A stretch of DNA of 64,000 nt from Amycolatopsis orientalis DSM 43388 (GCF_000411975.1 NZ_ASXG01000045.1:81459-145458), one strand, 5' to 3'. Counted from the first letter of the stretch, positions 1 through 9,799 are shown. Notes: generated from the letters alone by a model not told the origin. Program-made: numbers and translations.

Positions 1-833
1 GCGGTTTCCGCGTCGGAGCAGAGGAACGCACAGGTGGGCCCGGAGCCGGACACGCAGCCGGCCAGCGCGCCCGCGTTCACCCCGGCACGCAGCGTGCGGC
101 GCAGGCCGGGCCGCAGCGACACCGCGGCCGCCTGCAAGTCATTGCCGAGCAGCAGGGCGAGTTGGCGAGGATCTCCCGACGCGAGCGCCTCCACGACCGG
201 CGTGTGCGAGCCGATCCGCGGCGGTTTGCCGTCCGCGCGCAGCCGGTCGAGTTCGCCGAAGACCTTGGGCGTGGGCAGGCCTTCCTCGTCGAAGGCCAGT
301 ACCCAGTGGAACGTGTGCCGCGCGAGCACCGGCACGAGCTGCTCGCCGCGGCCGGTGCCGAGCGCGGTGCCGCCGTAGAGCGCGAAGGGGACGTCGCTGC
401 CCAGGCGACCGGCGATGGTGGCCAGCTCGTCGCGCGTGACGTCGAGCTTCCACAGCGACGACAGCCCGACCAGCGCCGCCGCCGCGTCCGCGCTCCCGCC
501 CGCCATGCCGCCGGCGACCGGAATGCCCTTGCGCAGCACGATCCGCACTTTCGGCTGGTCCGCGTCCGGCCGTCCGGCGTAGGCGGCCAGCTCGCGGGCC
601 GCGCGCCAGGCGAGGTTCGCGCCGTCGGTGGGCACCGTGCGCTCCCCCTCGCCGTACACCTCGAGCCCGGGCTCGTCGGTGGCCGCGACGGTCACCTCGT
701 CGGTGAGCGAAAGCGCCTGGAAGACGGTGACCAGCTCGTGGAACCCGTCCGGCCGCAGGTCTCCGACGGCCAGGTGCAGGTTGACCTTGGCCGGGACCCG
801 GACGGTGACTGGTGGAGGAACGACGGCGAGCAC
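1..833 (-). CDS. ispE: 4-diphosphocytidyl-2-C-methyl-D-erythritol kinase IspE (C-terminus cut by window edge)
   Basis: This GHMP kinase phosphorylates the 2-hydroxyl of CDP-methylerythritol in the MEP isoprenoid pathway, in the cytoplasm. The reading frame opens at a GTG at 833 and runs off the left edge without a stop. Visible motifs are the N-terminal [12 protein letters not shown] segment and the glycine-rich ATP loop [17 protein letters not shown], both typical of IspE. A TAGGCT box lies 6 nt before the GTG, so the mRNA is probably leaderless. Downstream of ksgA is the usual actinobacterial place for ispE, but here two other genes separate them. The identification is firm; the last few residues are outside the window. 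Confidence 0.95.
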   Translation of the reverse strand, partial: MLAVVPPPVTVRVPAKVNLHLAVGDLRPDGFHELVTVFQALSLTDEVTVAATDEPGLEVYGEGERTVPTDGANLAWRAARELAAYAGRPDADQPKVRIVLRKGIPVAGGMAGGSADAAAALVGLSSLWKLDVTRDELATIAGRLGSDVPFALYGGTALGTGRGEQLVPVLARHTFHWVLAFDEEGLPTPKVFGELDRLRADGKPPRIGSHTPVVEALASGDPRQLALLLGNDLQAAAVSLRPGLRRTLRAGVNAGALAGCVSGSGPTCAFLCSDAET

Positions 834-916
834 CCGTCCAGCCTACGTGGCTGTCGCGCGCCAGGGCTCACCAGGAGAAAACGCGGCCGCGGAAGTTCCC
901 CCGGTCGTCGTCCGGG

Positions 917-955
917 ATTGGCCAATCGGGCGAATTTGGAACTACTTTGGAACTA
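917..955 (+). promoter_or_regulatory. Promoter/operator candidate of the Phd-like gene
   Basis: A perfect 10-bp palindrome ATTGGCCAAT lies at 917-926. Two direct copies of TTTGGAACTA follow at 935-944 and 946-955, 11 bp apart, that is on the same face of the helix. A TACTTT -10-like box at 943-948 ends 6 nt before the ATG. An autoregulatory site for the gene product is plausible but inferred. Confidence 0.4.
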
Positions 956-1428
956 TGCGCGCACCGGAGGTCAACCTGTCCGAGCTGTCCCTGCACCCGC
1001 GGCGGGTCGTGGAGCAGCTCGAAGGTTCGCCGACCCGTTCGGTCCGGATTCGCCGACGGGAGAAGGACAAAACAGATCTGGTCCTGCTCACCGCCGAGCG
1101 CGCCGAGCAGGCGGCGGCCGGGTTTTCGACGACCGTCACGCTTCTCGTGGAACTGTTCCGGCGCAGTGCCGAGACGGCCGCGCTCGCCGCCGAGGCACTT
1201 CCCGCTGCGTTCCCATGGGCGCGCTACCTGTCGACGGAAGAGGTGCGCACGTTCGTCGGCGAGCTGGCCGAAACCCTGGAGCGAGCCGAGTCCCTCGGCA
1301 GCCCGGCGCCGTTCGCCGCTCTCGTCGCGCGGTGGAAGCAGACCGCCGAGGCACACGCGGATCCGGAGCTGGCGGCGATCTTGCGCCGGAACGACCACAA
1401 TGGACAAACTTCCGGACGGCCGTCCTAA
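955..1428 (+). CDS. Small protein, possibly Phd/prevent-host-death-type antitoxin-like
   Basis: The protein has 157 residues. The N-terminal part (about residues 5-50, NLSELSLHPRRVVEQLEGSP then RSVRIRRREKDKTDLVLLT) resembles the DNA-binding fold of Phd/YefM antitoxins, in which a short strand-helix unit is followed by a conserved DLVL segment. The rest is helical and unrecognised. No toxin-like partner lies next to it: the neighbours are ispE (divergent) and an ABC ATPase (convergent). The reading frame is open upstream to 628, but that part overlaps ispE antisense, so the ATG at 955 directly behind a -10-like box is preferred. The function is uncertain; it could be an orphan DNA-binding protein. 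Confidence 0.7.
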   Translation: MRAPEVNLSELSLHPRRVVEQLEGSPTRSVRIRRREKDKTDLVLLTAERAEQAAAGFSTTVTLLVELFRRSAETAALAAEALPAAFPWARYLSTEEVRTFVGELAETLERAESLGSPAPFAALVARWKQTAEAHADPELAAILRRNDHNGQTSGRPS

Positions 1429-1480
1429 TACTTGGACCGCGTGCCCTGGTTTATCGGGCGGTGCGTCCCGGGAGATGCGG

Positions 1481-1514
1481 CGAGGGCCGCCCCAACCGAA
1501 TGGAGCGGCCCTCG
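1481..1514 (-). terminator. Hairpin terminator of the NIL-domain ABC ATPase gene
   Basis: Perfect 10-bp arms CGAGGGCCGC and GCGGCCCTCG enclose a 14-nt loop. The hairpin starts 24 bp past the stop of the ATPase gene at 1538. There is no U-tract, as is common for actinomycete terminators. Confidence 0.6.
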
Positions 1515-1537
1515 AAACCGTTAGGACGAAAAGGAAC

Positions 1538-2551
1538 TCAGGCGGCGACGACGCTCTGCGGTCCGCGAGCCGGCTGGCTCACGTGCGCGCCCCGGTCGGA
1601 GATCCAGGACAACGCGGCGTCGGCCCGCTCGCCGCGGACGCCGAGGCGGAACCGGGCGATCGGGGTGTCCCCGATGCGGGTGAGGCCGCCGCCGATGGTG
1701 GCCAGCTCCACGTCGAAGCGGCTGGCCGCCTCGGGCAGCAGGGCGCCCACCGACGCGAAACCGATCAGGACGACGTCGACCGCGCGGTCGTACTTCGCGG
1801 ACTGGGCGCGCGAGGTCTCGATCGAGGGCAGCACCGCCTGCGCGGTCCAGCTGTCCGGCGTCGAGATCAGGTCGAGCACCGTGCCGCGTTCGACGACCGC
1901 GCCGTTGTCGAGCACCGCGACGTCGTCGCAGACCCGGCGGACGACGTCCGCGTCCGGCGTAGTGACGACGACCGTCACGCCCAGCTCGGCGCGTGCCCGG
2001 TCGAGCACGGCGAGCACCGCGCCGGACTCCTCGGCGGCGATCCCGGCGGTCGGGTCGTCGGCGAGCAGCACGGCCGGCCCGGCGGCGAGCGCCTTGGCGA
2101 CCGCGACCCGGCGGAGCTGGCCGTCGGTGAGTTCTTCCGGCTTCTGCGCGGCGCGCGCGGTGAGTCCGACGAGGTCGAGCAGCGAGCCGACCCGGCTGCG
2201 CCGCTGCGGGCCGTCGACGCCGAGCTGCTCCAGCGGGCTGGCGATGTTGCCGGCGATGGTGCGCTCGGCGATCAGCTCCGGCTTGGTCCCGACGACCCCG
2301 AGCTGGCGGCGGATCTCCCGCAGCCGCTTGCCGTCGAGGGTCGCGGTGTTGAGGCCGTCGAGCCGCACGACGCCGCGGTCGGGCCGCTCCTGCAGCGCGA
2401 TGCAGCGGGCGAGGGTCGACTTGCCGGAACCGGACGGACCCACGATCCCGAACAGCGAACCGGCTTGGACGTCCACGCTCACGTCGCGCAGCGCGGCGAC
2501 CCGATTTCCGTGGAAGGGAAAGGACTTGGACACGTTTTCGACAGTGATCAC
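1538..2551 (-). CDS. MetN-like ABC ATPase with NIL domain and degenerate catalytic motifs
   Basis: The 337-residue protein has the architecture of the methionine importer ATPase MetN: a nucleotide-binding domain (about 1-230) and a C-terminal NIL domain (about 255-325), which binds methionine in MetN. Walker A is intact (GPSGSGKST, 38-46). The other catalytic elements are not canonical. The Q-loop position reads VVGTKPE with no glutamine, the signature is LTDGQ (141-145), Walker B ends LLADD instead of LLADE (162-166), and the switch histidine is replaced (VVTTPD, 195-200). No permease or solute-binding gene is adjacent. The GTG start has GGAG 7 nt upstream. A SAM riboswitch and a 33-residue ORF precede it on the same strand, so expression should fall when SAM is high. 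It may be a weak ATPase or a methionine-sensing relic; importer function is not proven. Confidence 0.85.
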   Translation of the reverse strand: MITVENVSKSFPFHGNRVAALRDVSVDVQAGSLFGIVGPSGSGKSTLARCIALQERPDRGVVRLDGLNTATLDGKRLREIRRQLGVVGTKPELIAERTIAGNIASPLEQLGVDGPQRRSRVGSLLDLVGLTARAAQKPEELTDGQLRRVAVAKALAAGPAVLLADDPTAGIAAEESGAVLAVLDRARAELGVTVVVTTPDADVVRRVCDDVAVLDNGAVVERGTVLDLISTPDSWTAQAVLPSIETSRAQSAKYDRAVDVVLIGFASVGALLPEAASRFDVELATIGGGLTRIGDTPIARFRLGVRGERADAALSWISDRGAHVSQPARGPQSVVAA

Positions 2552-2614
2552 GAAAGGGCTCCAGGCAAACGAGGCGCGGCGCCGTTTCCGGGCGCGCCAG
2601 GCGTCATCGAATTA

Positions 2615-2631
2615 CCGTCCACTGTGGACGG
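2615..2631. repeat. 17-bp perfect palindrome containing the TCCACTGTGGA motif
   Basis: CCGTCCAC-T-GTGGACGG lies in the gap between the 33-residue leader ORF and the ATPase gene. The same 11-bp core recurs at five other places in the window. It could act as a hairpin in the leader RNA or as a protein-binding site. Confidence 0.6.
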
Positions 2632-2655
2632 CGCAAGAAACTGCGGAAAAAACGA

Positions 2656-2757
2656 TCAGGCGATGACCATGGAGCGTCGACACGCACATACCGAGCGGCG
2701 ACCTTCGTCGACTACGCGCCGGCGGGTCAGCAGGAGCGGGCGGGTGACCCTCTTCAT
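2656..2757 (-). CDS. 33-residue peptide ORF gated by the SAM riboswitch (putative leader peptide)
   Basis: The ATG at 2757 follows a GGAGG by 9 nt, and that Shine-Dalgarno overlaps the 3' strand of the riboswitch P1 helix. The peptide contains PLLLTRRRVVDEG and then two cysteines (SVCACRR). This resembles the family of short actinobacterial leader peptides with an (L)TRRR/H-V-D core and a cysteine near the end, found upstream of sulfur-metabolism genes. It stops 104 bp before the ABC ATPase gene. It may be a real small protein, or its translation may control the downstream gene. A second out-of-frame ATG inside it (MCVSTLHGHRL, ending at 2612) is possible but lacks a clear ribosome site. Confidence 0.6.
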   Translation of the reverse strand: MKRVTRPLLLTRRRVVDEGRRSVCACRRSMVIA

Positions 2758-2768
2758 CGAAAACAGCC

Positions 2769-2855
2769 TCCATCGGTCCTGGCGGTAGCACCTGCCCTGC
2801 GGAGGGTGGTTGCTGCGACTTCGGCGAGCCAGGTCTCTCAGTCGCTCGGGATGGA
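2769..2855 (-). ncRNA. SAM riboswitch (S-box/SAM-I core, compact)
   Basis: Read on the minus strand, all core SAM-I elements occur in order. P1 is formed by TCCATC and GATGGA. P2 is formed by GCGACT and AGTCGC, enclosing the kink-turn-like GAGAGACCTGGCTCGCCGA. Next come the conserved AGCAACC, a P3 hairpin CCCTCCGCAGGG, and AGGTGCTACCGCC, matching the family's GGTGCTAAnTCC. There is little room for P4, so it is a short variant. The 3' strand of P1 overlaps the GGAGG ribosome site of the following ORF, which suggests translational control: bound SAM would hide the site. Confidence 0.87.
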
Positions 2856-2863
2856 CGCTTTTG

Positions 2864-2893
2864 AGTAAAGCCGATCCCATTGGCTGAACGCAA
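2864..2893 (-). promoter_or_regulatory. Promoter candidate for the SAM-riboswitch transcript
   Basis: On the minus strand TTGCGT, an 18-bp spacer and TTTACT end about 8 nt before the first base of riboswitch helix P1. Transcription would therefore start at or next to the aptamer. The -10 match is imperfect. Confidence 0.5.
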
Positions 2894-3410
2894 GCGCGTT
2901 GGTGCAGATCACACGTCTGGTGGTGCCCGCATGCCGGGACACCTCGTCCAGAGCCTGAAAGCCCGGAACCTCGGTCGCCGAACAGTGCCTCGACCTGGGA
3001 AACGTCTCGGACAAGCGAGCGCGGCGAACTAGTTCGTTCCACTGTGGACGATCAAGGATCTTTGTGGAACAAGAGTTTTCCCGTTGTCAAGGGGAGCGGT
3101 TTCGCGGGCCGCGCCGCCCGGCCCGCGGAGCCGCGATCGGGCCGAGATAGGTCATCGAAGCGAAGCACCTCCGGACGGTGTCGCGGAACAATCCGGGACT
3201 TGGCGCACCCGGACTCCCCCGAATGCCGAGCCGCTGGTCACAGGTAACCGGCCAGGTCCGCCGCACCCGCGCGATGACCGAGAGTAGCTGCCGGGCGGCG
3301 AACGCCCACAATCAGCGACGACTCGGCCTACGCAGCGAAACGAGCGGCGCGCATCCGGAATACCTGCCGCGACGCCGCTGTTGGACGTCGCAAAGCAAGT
3401 GCCTTGGGGG
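2894..3410. other. Intergenic stretch without a recognised gene
   Basis: No reading frame here has a recognisable product, and the short ORFs on both strands look like chance frames. The only structure seen is another copy of the TCCACTGTGGA palindrome at 3038-3048. The stretch presumably holds the 3' end of the ksgA transcript and sequence upstream of the riboswitch promoter. Confidence 0.5.
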
Positions 3411-4253
3411 TCAGGTGCCAGCAGCAGCGATCCGCGCGAACGCGTGTACGTCCAGTTGTTCCCCGCGGGTCTTCGGGTCGATTCCCGCCTCAGCGAGCAG
3501 TTCGCCGGCCCGCTCGGCAGAGCCGGCCCATCCGGCCAGCGCGGCCCGCAAAGTCTTGCGCCGCTGCGAGAACGCCGCGTCGACCACCGCGAACAGCCGT
3601 GCGCGATCCACTCCGGAAACCGGGTCGGTCCGGGTCAGCGAGACCAGCGCGGAATCGACGTTCGGCACCGGCCAGAACACCGCGCGCGGCACCGCGGCGA
3701 CCTTGCGCGCGGGTCCGTACCACGCGAGTTTGACGCTCGGCACGCCGTAGGTGCGGCTGCCTGGCCCGGCGGCCATCCGGTCGGCGACCTCGGTCTGGAC
3801 CATGACGAGTCCGCTTCGCAGCGACGGCAGCTCGGCCAGCAGGTGCAGCACCACCGGCACCGCGACGTTGTACGGCAGGTTCGCCACGATCGACACCGGC
3901 TCAGCCGGGAGATCGGCCGCCCGCACCCGCAGCGCGTCGGCGCCGACGACGGTCAGCCGGTCCGCTGCCTCCGGCGCGCGCTCGGCGACCGTGCGCGGCA
4001 GGCGGGCGGCCAGCACCGGGTCGATCTCCACCGCGACGACCTGAGCGCCCGCGGCGAGCAGGCCCAGCGTCAGCGACCCGAGACCGGGCCCGACCTCCAG
4101 CACGACATCCCCTGGCTGTACGCCGCCGAGTTCGACGATGCGGCGGACCGTGTTGGGGTCGTGCACGAAGTTCTGGCCGAGCTTCTTCGTGGGCCGGACG
4201 TCGAGTTCGTCGGCCAGCCCGCGGATTTCGGCGGGCCCCAGCAGTTCCACCAC
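3411..4253 (-). CDS. rsmA: 16S rRNA (adenine(1518)-N6/adenine(1519)-N6)-dimethyltransferase
   Basis: RsmA/KsgA dimethylates two adjacent adenines in the 3' hairpin of 16S rRNA during 30S maturation. The 280-residue protein has the family N-terminus [11 protein letters not shown] (about 22-32), the SAM-binding motif [14 protein letters not shown] (52-65) and the catalytic NLPYN (125-129). The length is normal. The GTG at 4253 lies 6 nt behind a TAGGCT -10 box (4260-4265), pointing to a leaderless transcript from its own promoter. The rpfB gene upstream has its own terminator, so the two are not cotranscribed in the usual way. Confidence 0.97.
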   Translation of the reverse strand: MVELLGPAEIRGLADELDVRPTKKLGQNFVHDPNTVRRIVELGGVQPGDVVLEVGPGLGSLTLGLLAAGAQVVAVEIDPVLAARLPRTVAERAPEAADRLTVVGADALRVRAADLPAEPVSIVANLPYNVAVPVVLHLLAELPSLRSGLVMVQTEVADRMAAGPGSRTYGVPSVKLAWYGPARKVAAVPRAVFWPVPNVDSALVSLTRTDPVSGVDRARLFAVVDAAFSQRRKTLRAALAGWAGSAERAGELLAEAGIDPKTRGEQLDVHAFARIAAAGT

Positions 4254-4300
4254 CGGACGAGCCTACCGAGCGCCGTGCGCGACGCGACAACGCGGCGGAC

Positions 4301-4340
4301 AAAAACAGGCGGCCGGGAGCGTGTTGCTCCCGGCCGCCTG
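4301..4340 (-). terminator. Rho-independent terminator of rpfB
   Basis: Perfect 15-bp arms (4306-4320 and 4326-4340, CAGGCGGCCGGGAGC and its complement) enclose GTGTT. On the minus strand they are followed by TTTTT. The hairpin begins 15 bp after the rpfB stop. Confidence 0.9.
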
Positions 4341-4354
4341 CTGGAAAATTCGGG

Positions 4355-6042
<1,688 letters not shown>

Positions 6043-6071
6043 ACAGTAACGGGTGTCGGCAGGTTGCGCAA
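6043..6071 (-). promoter_or_regulatory. Predicted housekeeping-type promoter of rpfB
   Basis: On the minus strand TTGCGC, a 17-bp spacer and TACTGT. The expected start site is near 6036. Confidence 0.6.
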
Positions 6072-6088
6072 ACACCCCCCGGAGTGTC

Positions 6089-6102
6089 GTGACTTGTGTC
6101 AC
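6089..6102. promoter_or_regulatory. CRP/FNR-family operator upstream of rpfB
   Basis: GTGACTTGTGTCAC is a perfect GTGAC-N4-GTCAC palindrome and fits the actinobacterial Crp pattern GTG-N6-GNCAC. Its centre is about 60 bp upstream of the predicted rpfB start site, the class I activator position. CRP is known to control an rpf gene in mycobacteria; the link here is inferred. Confidence 0.65.
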
Positions 6103-6169
6103 TCATCAGGTGGACGAATGCGAGATCTCGAATGTCGCAATCCGTGCAACTCGTTGTGACACTACGGAA

Positions 6170-6994
6170 TCAGGCAGGCAGCCGGTATGCGCGTTCGGCA
6201 GTGGTCCGGACCGCGTCGGCCACCTCGTGGACCGCTTCGCCGCGCAGCTGAGCGAGGAACCGGACGGTGTAGGCAGTGCAGAACGGCTCGTTCGGCCGCC
6301 CACGGTAGGGATGCGGCGTCAGAAACGGCGCGTCAGTCTCGGCGAGGAGCTGCCCACGCGGCACGATGCGCGCGGCCTCGTGCAGCCCGCGCGCGTTCTT
6401 GAAGGTGACCGTGCCGGCGAAGGACAGGATGTAACCCTTGTCGATACAGCGGCGCGCGATGTGCTCGTCGCCGGAGAAGCAGTGGAAGACGACCGTCTCG
6501 GGCGCGCCTTCCTCGTCGAGAATGCGAAGCACGTCCTCGTGCGCGTCGCGGTCGTGGATCATCAGCGCCTTGCCGAGCCGCTTCGCGAGGTCGATATGCC
6601 AGCGAAACGCCGCCTGCTGCGCATCGTGCGGCGAGTAGTCCCAGTAGTAATCGAGACCAGTCTCGCCGACCGCGACGACCCGCTCGCCCCGCGCCAGACG
6701 CTCCACTTCGGACTGTTCTTCGGCCCCGAACTCCTTGGTACGCGTGGGATGGATCGCCACCGCGGCGAAAACCCGCGAGTCCCAGGTGGACGCTTCGGCG
6801 GCCCAACGAGCAGCAGCGAGATCATCCGCGACGGTCACCACCCGAGCCACGCCAGCCCGCTCCGCCCGGTCGACCATCTCCGCGACCTCGGCCGCGGTCT
6901 TCGCACCGCAAGCATCGAGATGAGTGTGCGCGTCCACCACCGTCACCGGCAGCCGGTCGGGAATCGGGGGAAGTTCGCGCTTCTCGTCACCCAT
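6170..6994 (-). CDS. tatD: TatD-family metal-dependent DNase
   Basis: TatD enzymes are TIM-barrel hydrolases with 3'-5' exonuclease activity. The 274-residue protein shows the metal ligands in order: VDAHTHLD, GETGLDYY, IHDRDA, VFHCFSGD and AETDAPFLTPHPYRG. The ATG at 6994 lies 7 nt behind TAGCTT (7002-7007), consistent with a leaderless mRNA; an in-frame ATG at 7090 would add a low-complexity tail. It lies between metG and rpfB, as in many actinobacteria. Confidence 0.95.
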   Translation of the reverse strand: MGDEKRELPPIPDRLPVTVVDAHTHLDACGAKTAAEVAEMVDRAERAGVARVVTVADDLAAARWAAEASTWDSRVFAAVAIHPTRTKEFGAEEQSEVERLARGERVVAVGETGLDYYWDYSPHDAQQAAFRWHIDLAKRLGKALMIHDRDAHEDVLRILDEEGAPETVVFHCFSGDEHIARRCIDKGYILSFAGTVTFKNARGLHEAARIVPRGQLLAETDAPFLTPHPYRGRPNEPFCTAYTVRFLAQLRGEAVHEVADAVRTTAERAYRLPA

Positions 6995-7007
6995 GCTCCC
7001 CAAGCTA

Positions 7008-7317
7008 CTGCGCACCTGCCCGCGAATGCCGTGAGGGGAACCCTCACCGCCCCAGATGCCCTCAGGGTTCCCGTCACGACCCGCCAGCATCGCCCCCTAC
7101 GAACCGCAGCCAGCGCACCCAACCATCGAGGCACCCAGCCCCTCCCCCCGCACCCCGATACGAAGCCTCTCTGCGGTTCGGGGGTGCTTGTCAAGGCACG
7201 CTTTCCCGCCTTGACAAGCACCCCCGAACCGTCAGCACAATCGGGCTTCGGGGTGCCCCACGCCGAACCAGGCGCAATGTCGCCCGCCAGGGCGACGAGC
7301 AGCCCCCGACACGGACC
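7008..7317. other. metG-tatD intergenic region
   Basis: No gene is supported here. It contains the tatD promoter and the very long metG hairpin listed separately. The remaining sequence is C-rich and unremarkable. Confidence 0.5.
7174..7231 (-). terminator. Long perfect hairpin downstream of metG
   Basis: Two 24-nt arms are exactly complementary (7174-7197 and 7208-7231, core GGGGGTGCTTGTCAAGGC) with a 10-nt loop. It lies 87 bp after the metG stop and before tatD, so it most likely ends the metG transcript. There is no U-tract. The arm length is unusual even for an actinomycete. Confidence 0.7.
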
Positions 7318-9114
7318 TCAGTCAGTCACGATCGGAGCCCACTCCGGCCCAGTCTCCCCCAACTTCGGATCCAGCTTCGTGAACAACGGCGAAGGCTTCT
7401 TCAGCGGCTGCCCGACCTCGATCGGCCGCGACTCCCACCGAGCCTGCTCGCTCGCGTAGTCCCCGGTGAGAATCGGATTGACCCGATCCGGCAAGTCCAG
7501 ATCCTCGACTTCCCGAAGCTCAGGCTGCGCGGCCCAAACCCCGGTCCCGCCGAGCGCCTCGTGCACCTTCTGCGCCGAGTGCGGCAGGAACGGCGTCAGC
7601 AACGTATTGGCGTCACTGACCACCTGCAACGCCGTGTGCAGCACCGCGTCCCGCCGGTCCGGGTTGTCCTTGAGCTTCCACGGCTCCTGATCCGACAGGT
7701 ACCGGTTGGCCGCCGTAACCACCCGCATCGCCTCGGCCGCCGCCAGCTTGAACCGCGACCGGGCCAGATGCCCGCCAGCGGTCTCGAACGCCTGCCGGGA
7801 CAGCGCCTTCAGCTCCTCGTCCGCCGGCGCGGGCGCGGTCGGAGCCGGAATCGCCCCGTTGTTCTTGTGCGCCATCGAGATCGACCGGTTGACGAGGTTG
7901 CCCCATTCGTTGGCCAGCTCGAAGTTGGTCCGCCGGACGAACTCGTCCCAGGTGAAGTCGGTGTCCTGGGTCTCCGGTCCGGCCACCGAAATGAAGTACC
8001 GCAGCGCGTCCGGCCCGAACTCGCGCAGGAAGTCGTGCACGTAGATGACCGTGCCCCGGGAAGTCGAGAACTTCGACCCGCTCATGGTGAGGAACTCGCT
8101 GGACACGATCTCGTCCGGCAGGTGCAGCTTGCCGTACTTGCCCGGCTCGCCGCCGCGGTCGCCGGCGCCGTTCTGGCCGAGCAGCAGCGCGGGCCAGATC
8201 TGGGCGTGGAAGGTGATGTTGTCCTTGCCCATGAAGTAGTAGGCGCGCGCGTCGGGGTTGGTCCACCACTCCTGCCAGGCGTCCGGGGTCCCGTTGCGCC
8301 GGGCCCACTCGACGCTCGCCGAGAAGTACCCGATGACCGCGTCGAACCAGACGTAGAACCGCTTGAGCGGCTGGTCGCGCCAGCCGTCCAGCGGGATCTT
8401 GACGCCCCAGTCCAGGTCGCGGGTGATCGGCCGCGGCCGCATGTCGTCGATCAGGTTCTTGGTGAAGTTGAGGACGTTCGGGCGCCAGTCGGTCTTGGTG
8501 CCCAGCCAGTCGCCGAGGGTCCGGGTGAACGCCGGCAGGTCGAGGAAGTAGTGCTCGGTCTCGACGAACTTGGGCGTCTCGCCGTTGATCCGCGACTTCG
8601 GGTTAATCAGCTCGGCCGCGTCGAGCTGGTTGCCGCAGTTGTCGCACTGGTCGCCGCGCGCGCCGTCGTAGCCGCAGATCGGGCAGGTGCCCTCGATGTA
8701 GCGGTCGGGCAGCGTGCGGCCGGTGGACGGGCTGATCGCGCCGCGGGTGGTCTTCGGGACCACGTAGCCGTTGCGGTTGAGCGCGAGGAAGATCTCCTGC
8801 GTGACCGCGGCGTGGTTGCCGGTGGTGGTGCGGGTGAACAGGTCGTAGGAAAGGCCGAGGCCCCGCAGGTCCTCGTCGATCTGGCGGGTGTACTTGTCGG
8901 CGGTCTGCTGCGGGGTCATCCCCTCTTTGTCCGCCTGGACGGTGATCGGCGTGCCGTGTTCGTCGGTCCCGGACACCATGAGCACCCGGTTGCCGGCCAT
9001 TCGCTGGTAGCGGGAGAAGACGTCGGACGGGACGCCGAATCCGGACACGTGGCCGATGTGGCGGGGGCCGTTGGCGTAGGGCCAGGCCACCGCGGTCAAC
9101 ACAGGGGTGCTCAT
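7318..9114 (-). CDS. metG: Methionyl-tRNA synthetase
   Basis: This class I synthetase charges tRNA-Met and initiator tRNA. The 598-residue protein has the HIGH motif ([11 protein letters not shown], near residue 18), a zinc knuckle [18 protein letters not shown] (about 144-161), and KFSTSRG in place of KMSKS, a variant seen in one MetG lineage. The anticodon-binding helical domain follows; no C-terminal tRNA-binding OB domain is present. The ATG is 8 nt behind TAGGCT (9123-9128), so it is probably leaderless. It is divergent from the padR gene. Confidence 0.96.
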   Translation of the reverse strand: MSTPVLTAVAWPYANGPRHIGHVSGFGVPSDVFSRYQRMAGNRVLMVSGTDEHGTPITVQADKEGMTPQQTADKYTRQIDEDLRGLGLSYDLFTRTTTGNHAAVTQEIFLALNRNGYVVPKTTRGAISPSTGRTLPDRYIEGTCPICGYDGARGDQCDNCGNQLDAAELINPKSRINGETPKFVETEHYFLDLPAFTRTLGDWLGTKTDWRPNVLNFTKNLIDDMRPRPITRDLDWGVKIPLDGWRDQPLKRFYVWFDAVIGYFSASVEWARRNGTPDAWQEWWTNPDARAYYFMGKDNITFHAQIWPALLLGQNGAGDRGGEPGKYGKLHLPDEIVSSEFLTMSGSKFSTSRGTVIYVHDFLREFGPDALRYFISVAGPETQDTDFTWDEFVRRTNFELANEWGNLVNRSISMAHKNNGAIPAPTAPAPADEELKALSRQAFETAGGHLARSRFKLAAAEAMRVVTAANRYLSDQEPWKLKDNPDRRDAVLHTALQVVSDANTLLTPFLPHSAQKVHEALGGTGVWAAQPELREVEDLDLPDRVNPILTGDYASEQARWESRPIEVGQPLKKPSPLFTKLDPKLGETGPEWAPIVTD

Positions 9115-9175
9115 ACCTGTTTAGCCTACGGATGCGCTCCAGGGCGTTTCCTGGCGGTCGGGGAAGGGAGAGCCG

Positions 9176-9763
9176 GTGTCGGCGACGCGTCTGCTGGTGC
9201 TCGGTGTCGTGCGGATGTTCGGCCGCGCGCACGGCTACCAGGTGCGCCGCGAACTGCTGTCCTGGTCGGCGGACAAGTGGGCGAACGTCCAGCCCGGTTC
9301 GATTTACCACGCGCTCAAGAAGATGGCCGCCGAGGACCTGCTGGAGAAGATCGACGTCGAACCGGGCGACGGCGGTCCGGACCGGGTCGCCTACCGGCTC
9401 TCGCCCGCGGGCGAGCAGGAGTTCCAGGTCCTCATCGCGAAGGGCTTGTCCGATCCCAGCGCGAGCAACGCCGAGCTGTGCGCGGCGGTGAGCCTGATGC
9501 CGGCGCTCCCCCGCAAGTACACGATCAGCCTGCTCAGGCAGAACCTGATCCACTTCGAGGCGGAAGAGCGCCGGTCGCGGCTGAGCCTCGAGGACGACAC
9601 GTGGGGCAAGCCGCCGCACGTGTACGAGCTGTTCCGCCTGTGGGGCGGGATCGCCAGCGCGAGCCGGGAATGGCTCGCCGGGCTGATCGAGCGGCTGGAA
9701 GCGGGCGAGTACGTCATGGCCGACGATCCCGGTTCGGCGTTCGATCCCCCCGCTCCCGAGTAA
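9176..9763 (+). CDS. PadR-family transcriptional repressor of the adjacent ABC efflux pair
   Basis: The 195-residue protein has the PadR winged helix at its N-terminus (about 1-85, with HGYQVRRELLSW and GSIYHALKKM) and a helical C-terminal dimerisation part. It starts with GTG behind GGGAAGGGAG. Two copies of a TAGTCAA-N2-TTGACTA type palindrome follow, one overlapping its stop codon and one just ahead of the ABC ATPase gene, so it is very likely the local repressor. The inducing ligand is unknown. Confidence 0.92.
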   Translation: MSATRLLVLGVVRMFGRAHGYQVRRELLSWSADKWANVQPGSIYHALKKMAAEDLLEKIDVEPGDGGPDRVAYRLSPAGEQEFQVLIAKGLSDPSASNAELCAAVSLMPALPRKYTISLLRQNLIHFEAEERRSRLSLEDDTWGKPPHVYELFRLWGGIASASREWLAGLIERLEAGEYVMADDPGSAFDPPAPE

Positions 9764-9776
9764 TCAAATTTGACTA
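9761..9776. promoter_or_regulatory. PadR operator 1
   Basis: TAATCAAATTTGACTA is one mismatch from a perfect palindrome and overlaps the padR stop codon. It contains the -35 element TTGACT of the ABC operon. Confidence 0.7.
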
Positions 9777-9799
9777 ACTCTCCCGCTGTCGGGCACAGT
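9770..9799 (+). promoter_or_regulatory. Promoter of the DrrAB-type operon
   Basis: TTGACT (9770-9775), an 18-bp spacer and CACAGT (9794-9799). It lies between the two PadR palindromes, so occupied operators would block it. Confidence 0.5.

Noticed and set aside
162..2788. Very long plus-strand frames (834 and 658 codons) over ispE and the ABC ATPase gene
   Set aside because: They are antisense shadows of GC-rich genes, full of Arg/Pro/Ala runs and without any domain.
3044..3410. Small plus- and minus-strand frames between the riboswitch region and ksgA
   Set aside because: They overlap each other on both strands, are rich in Arg/Pro and have no ribosome site or homology signal.
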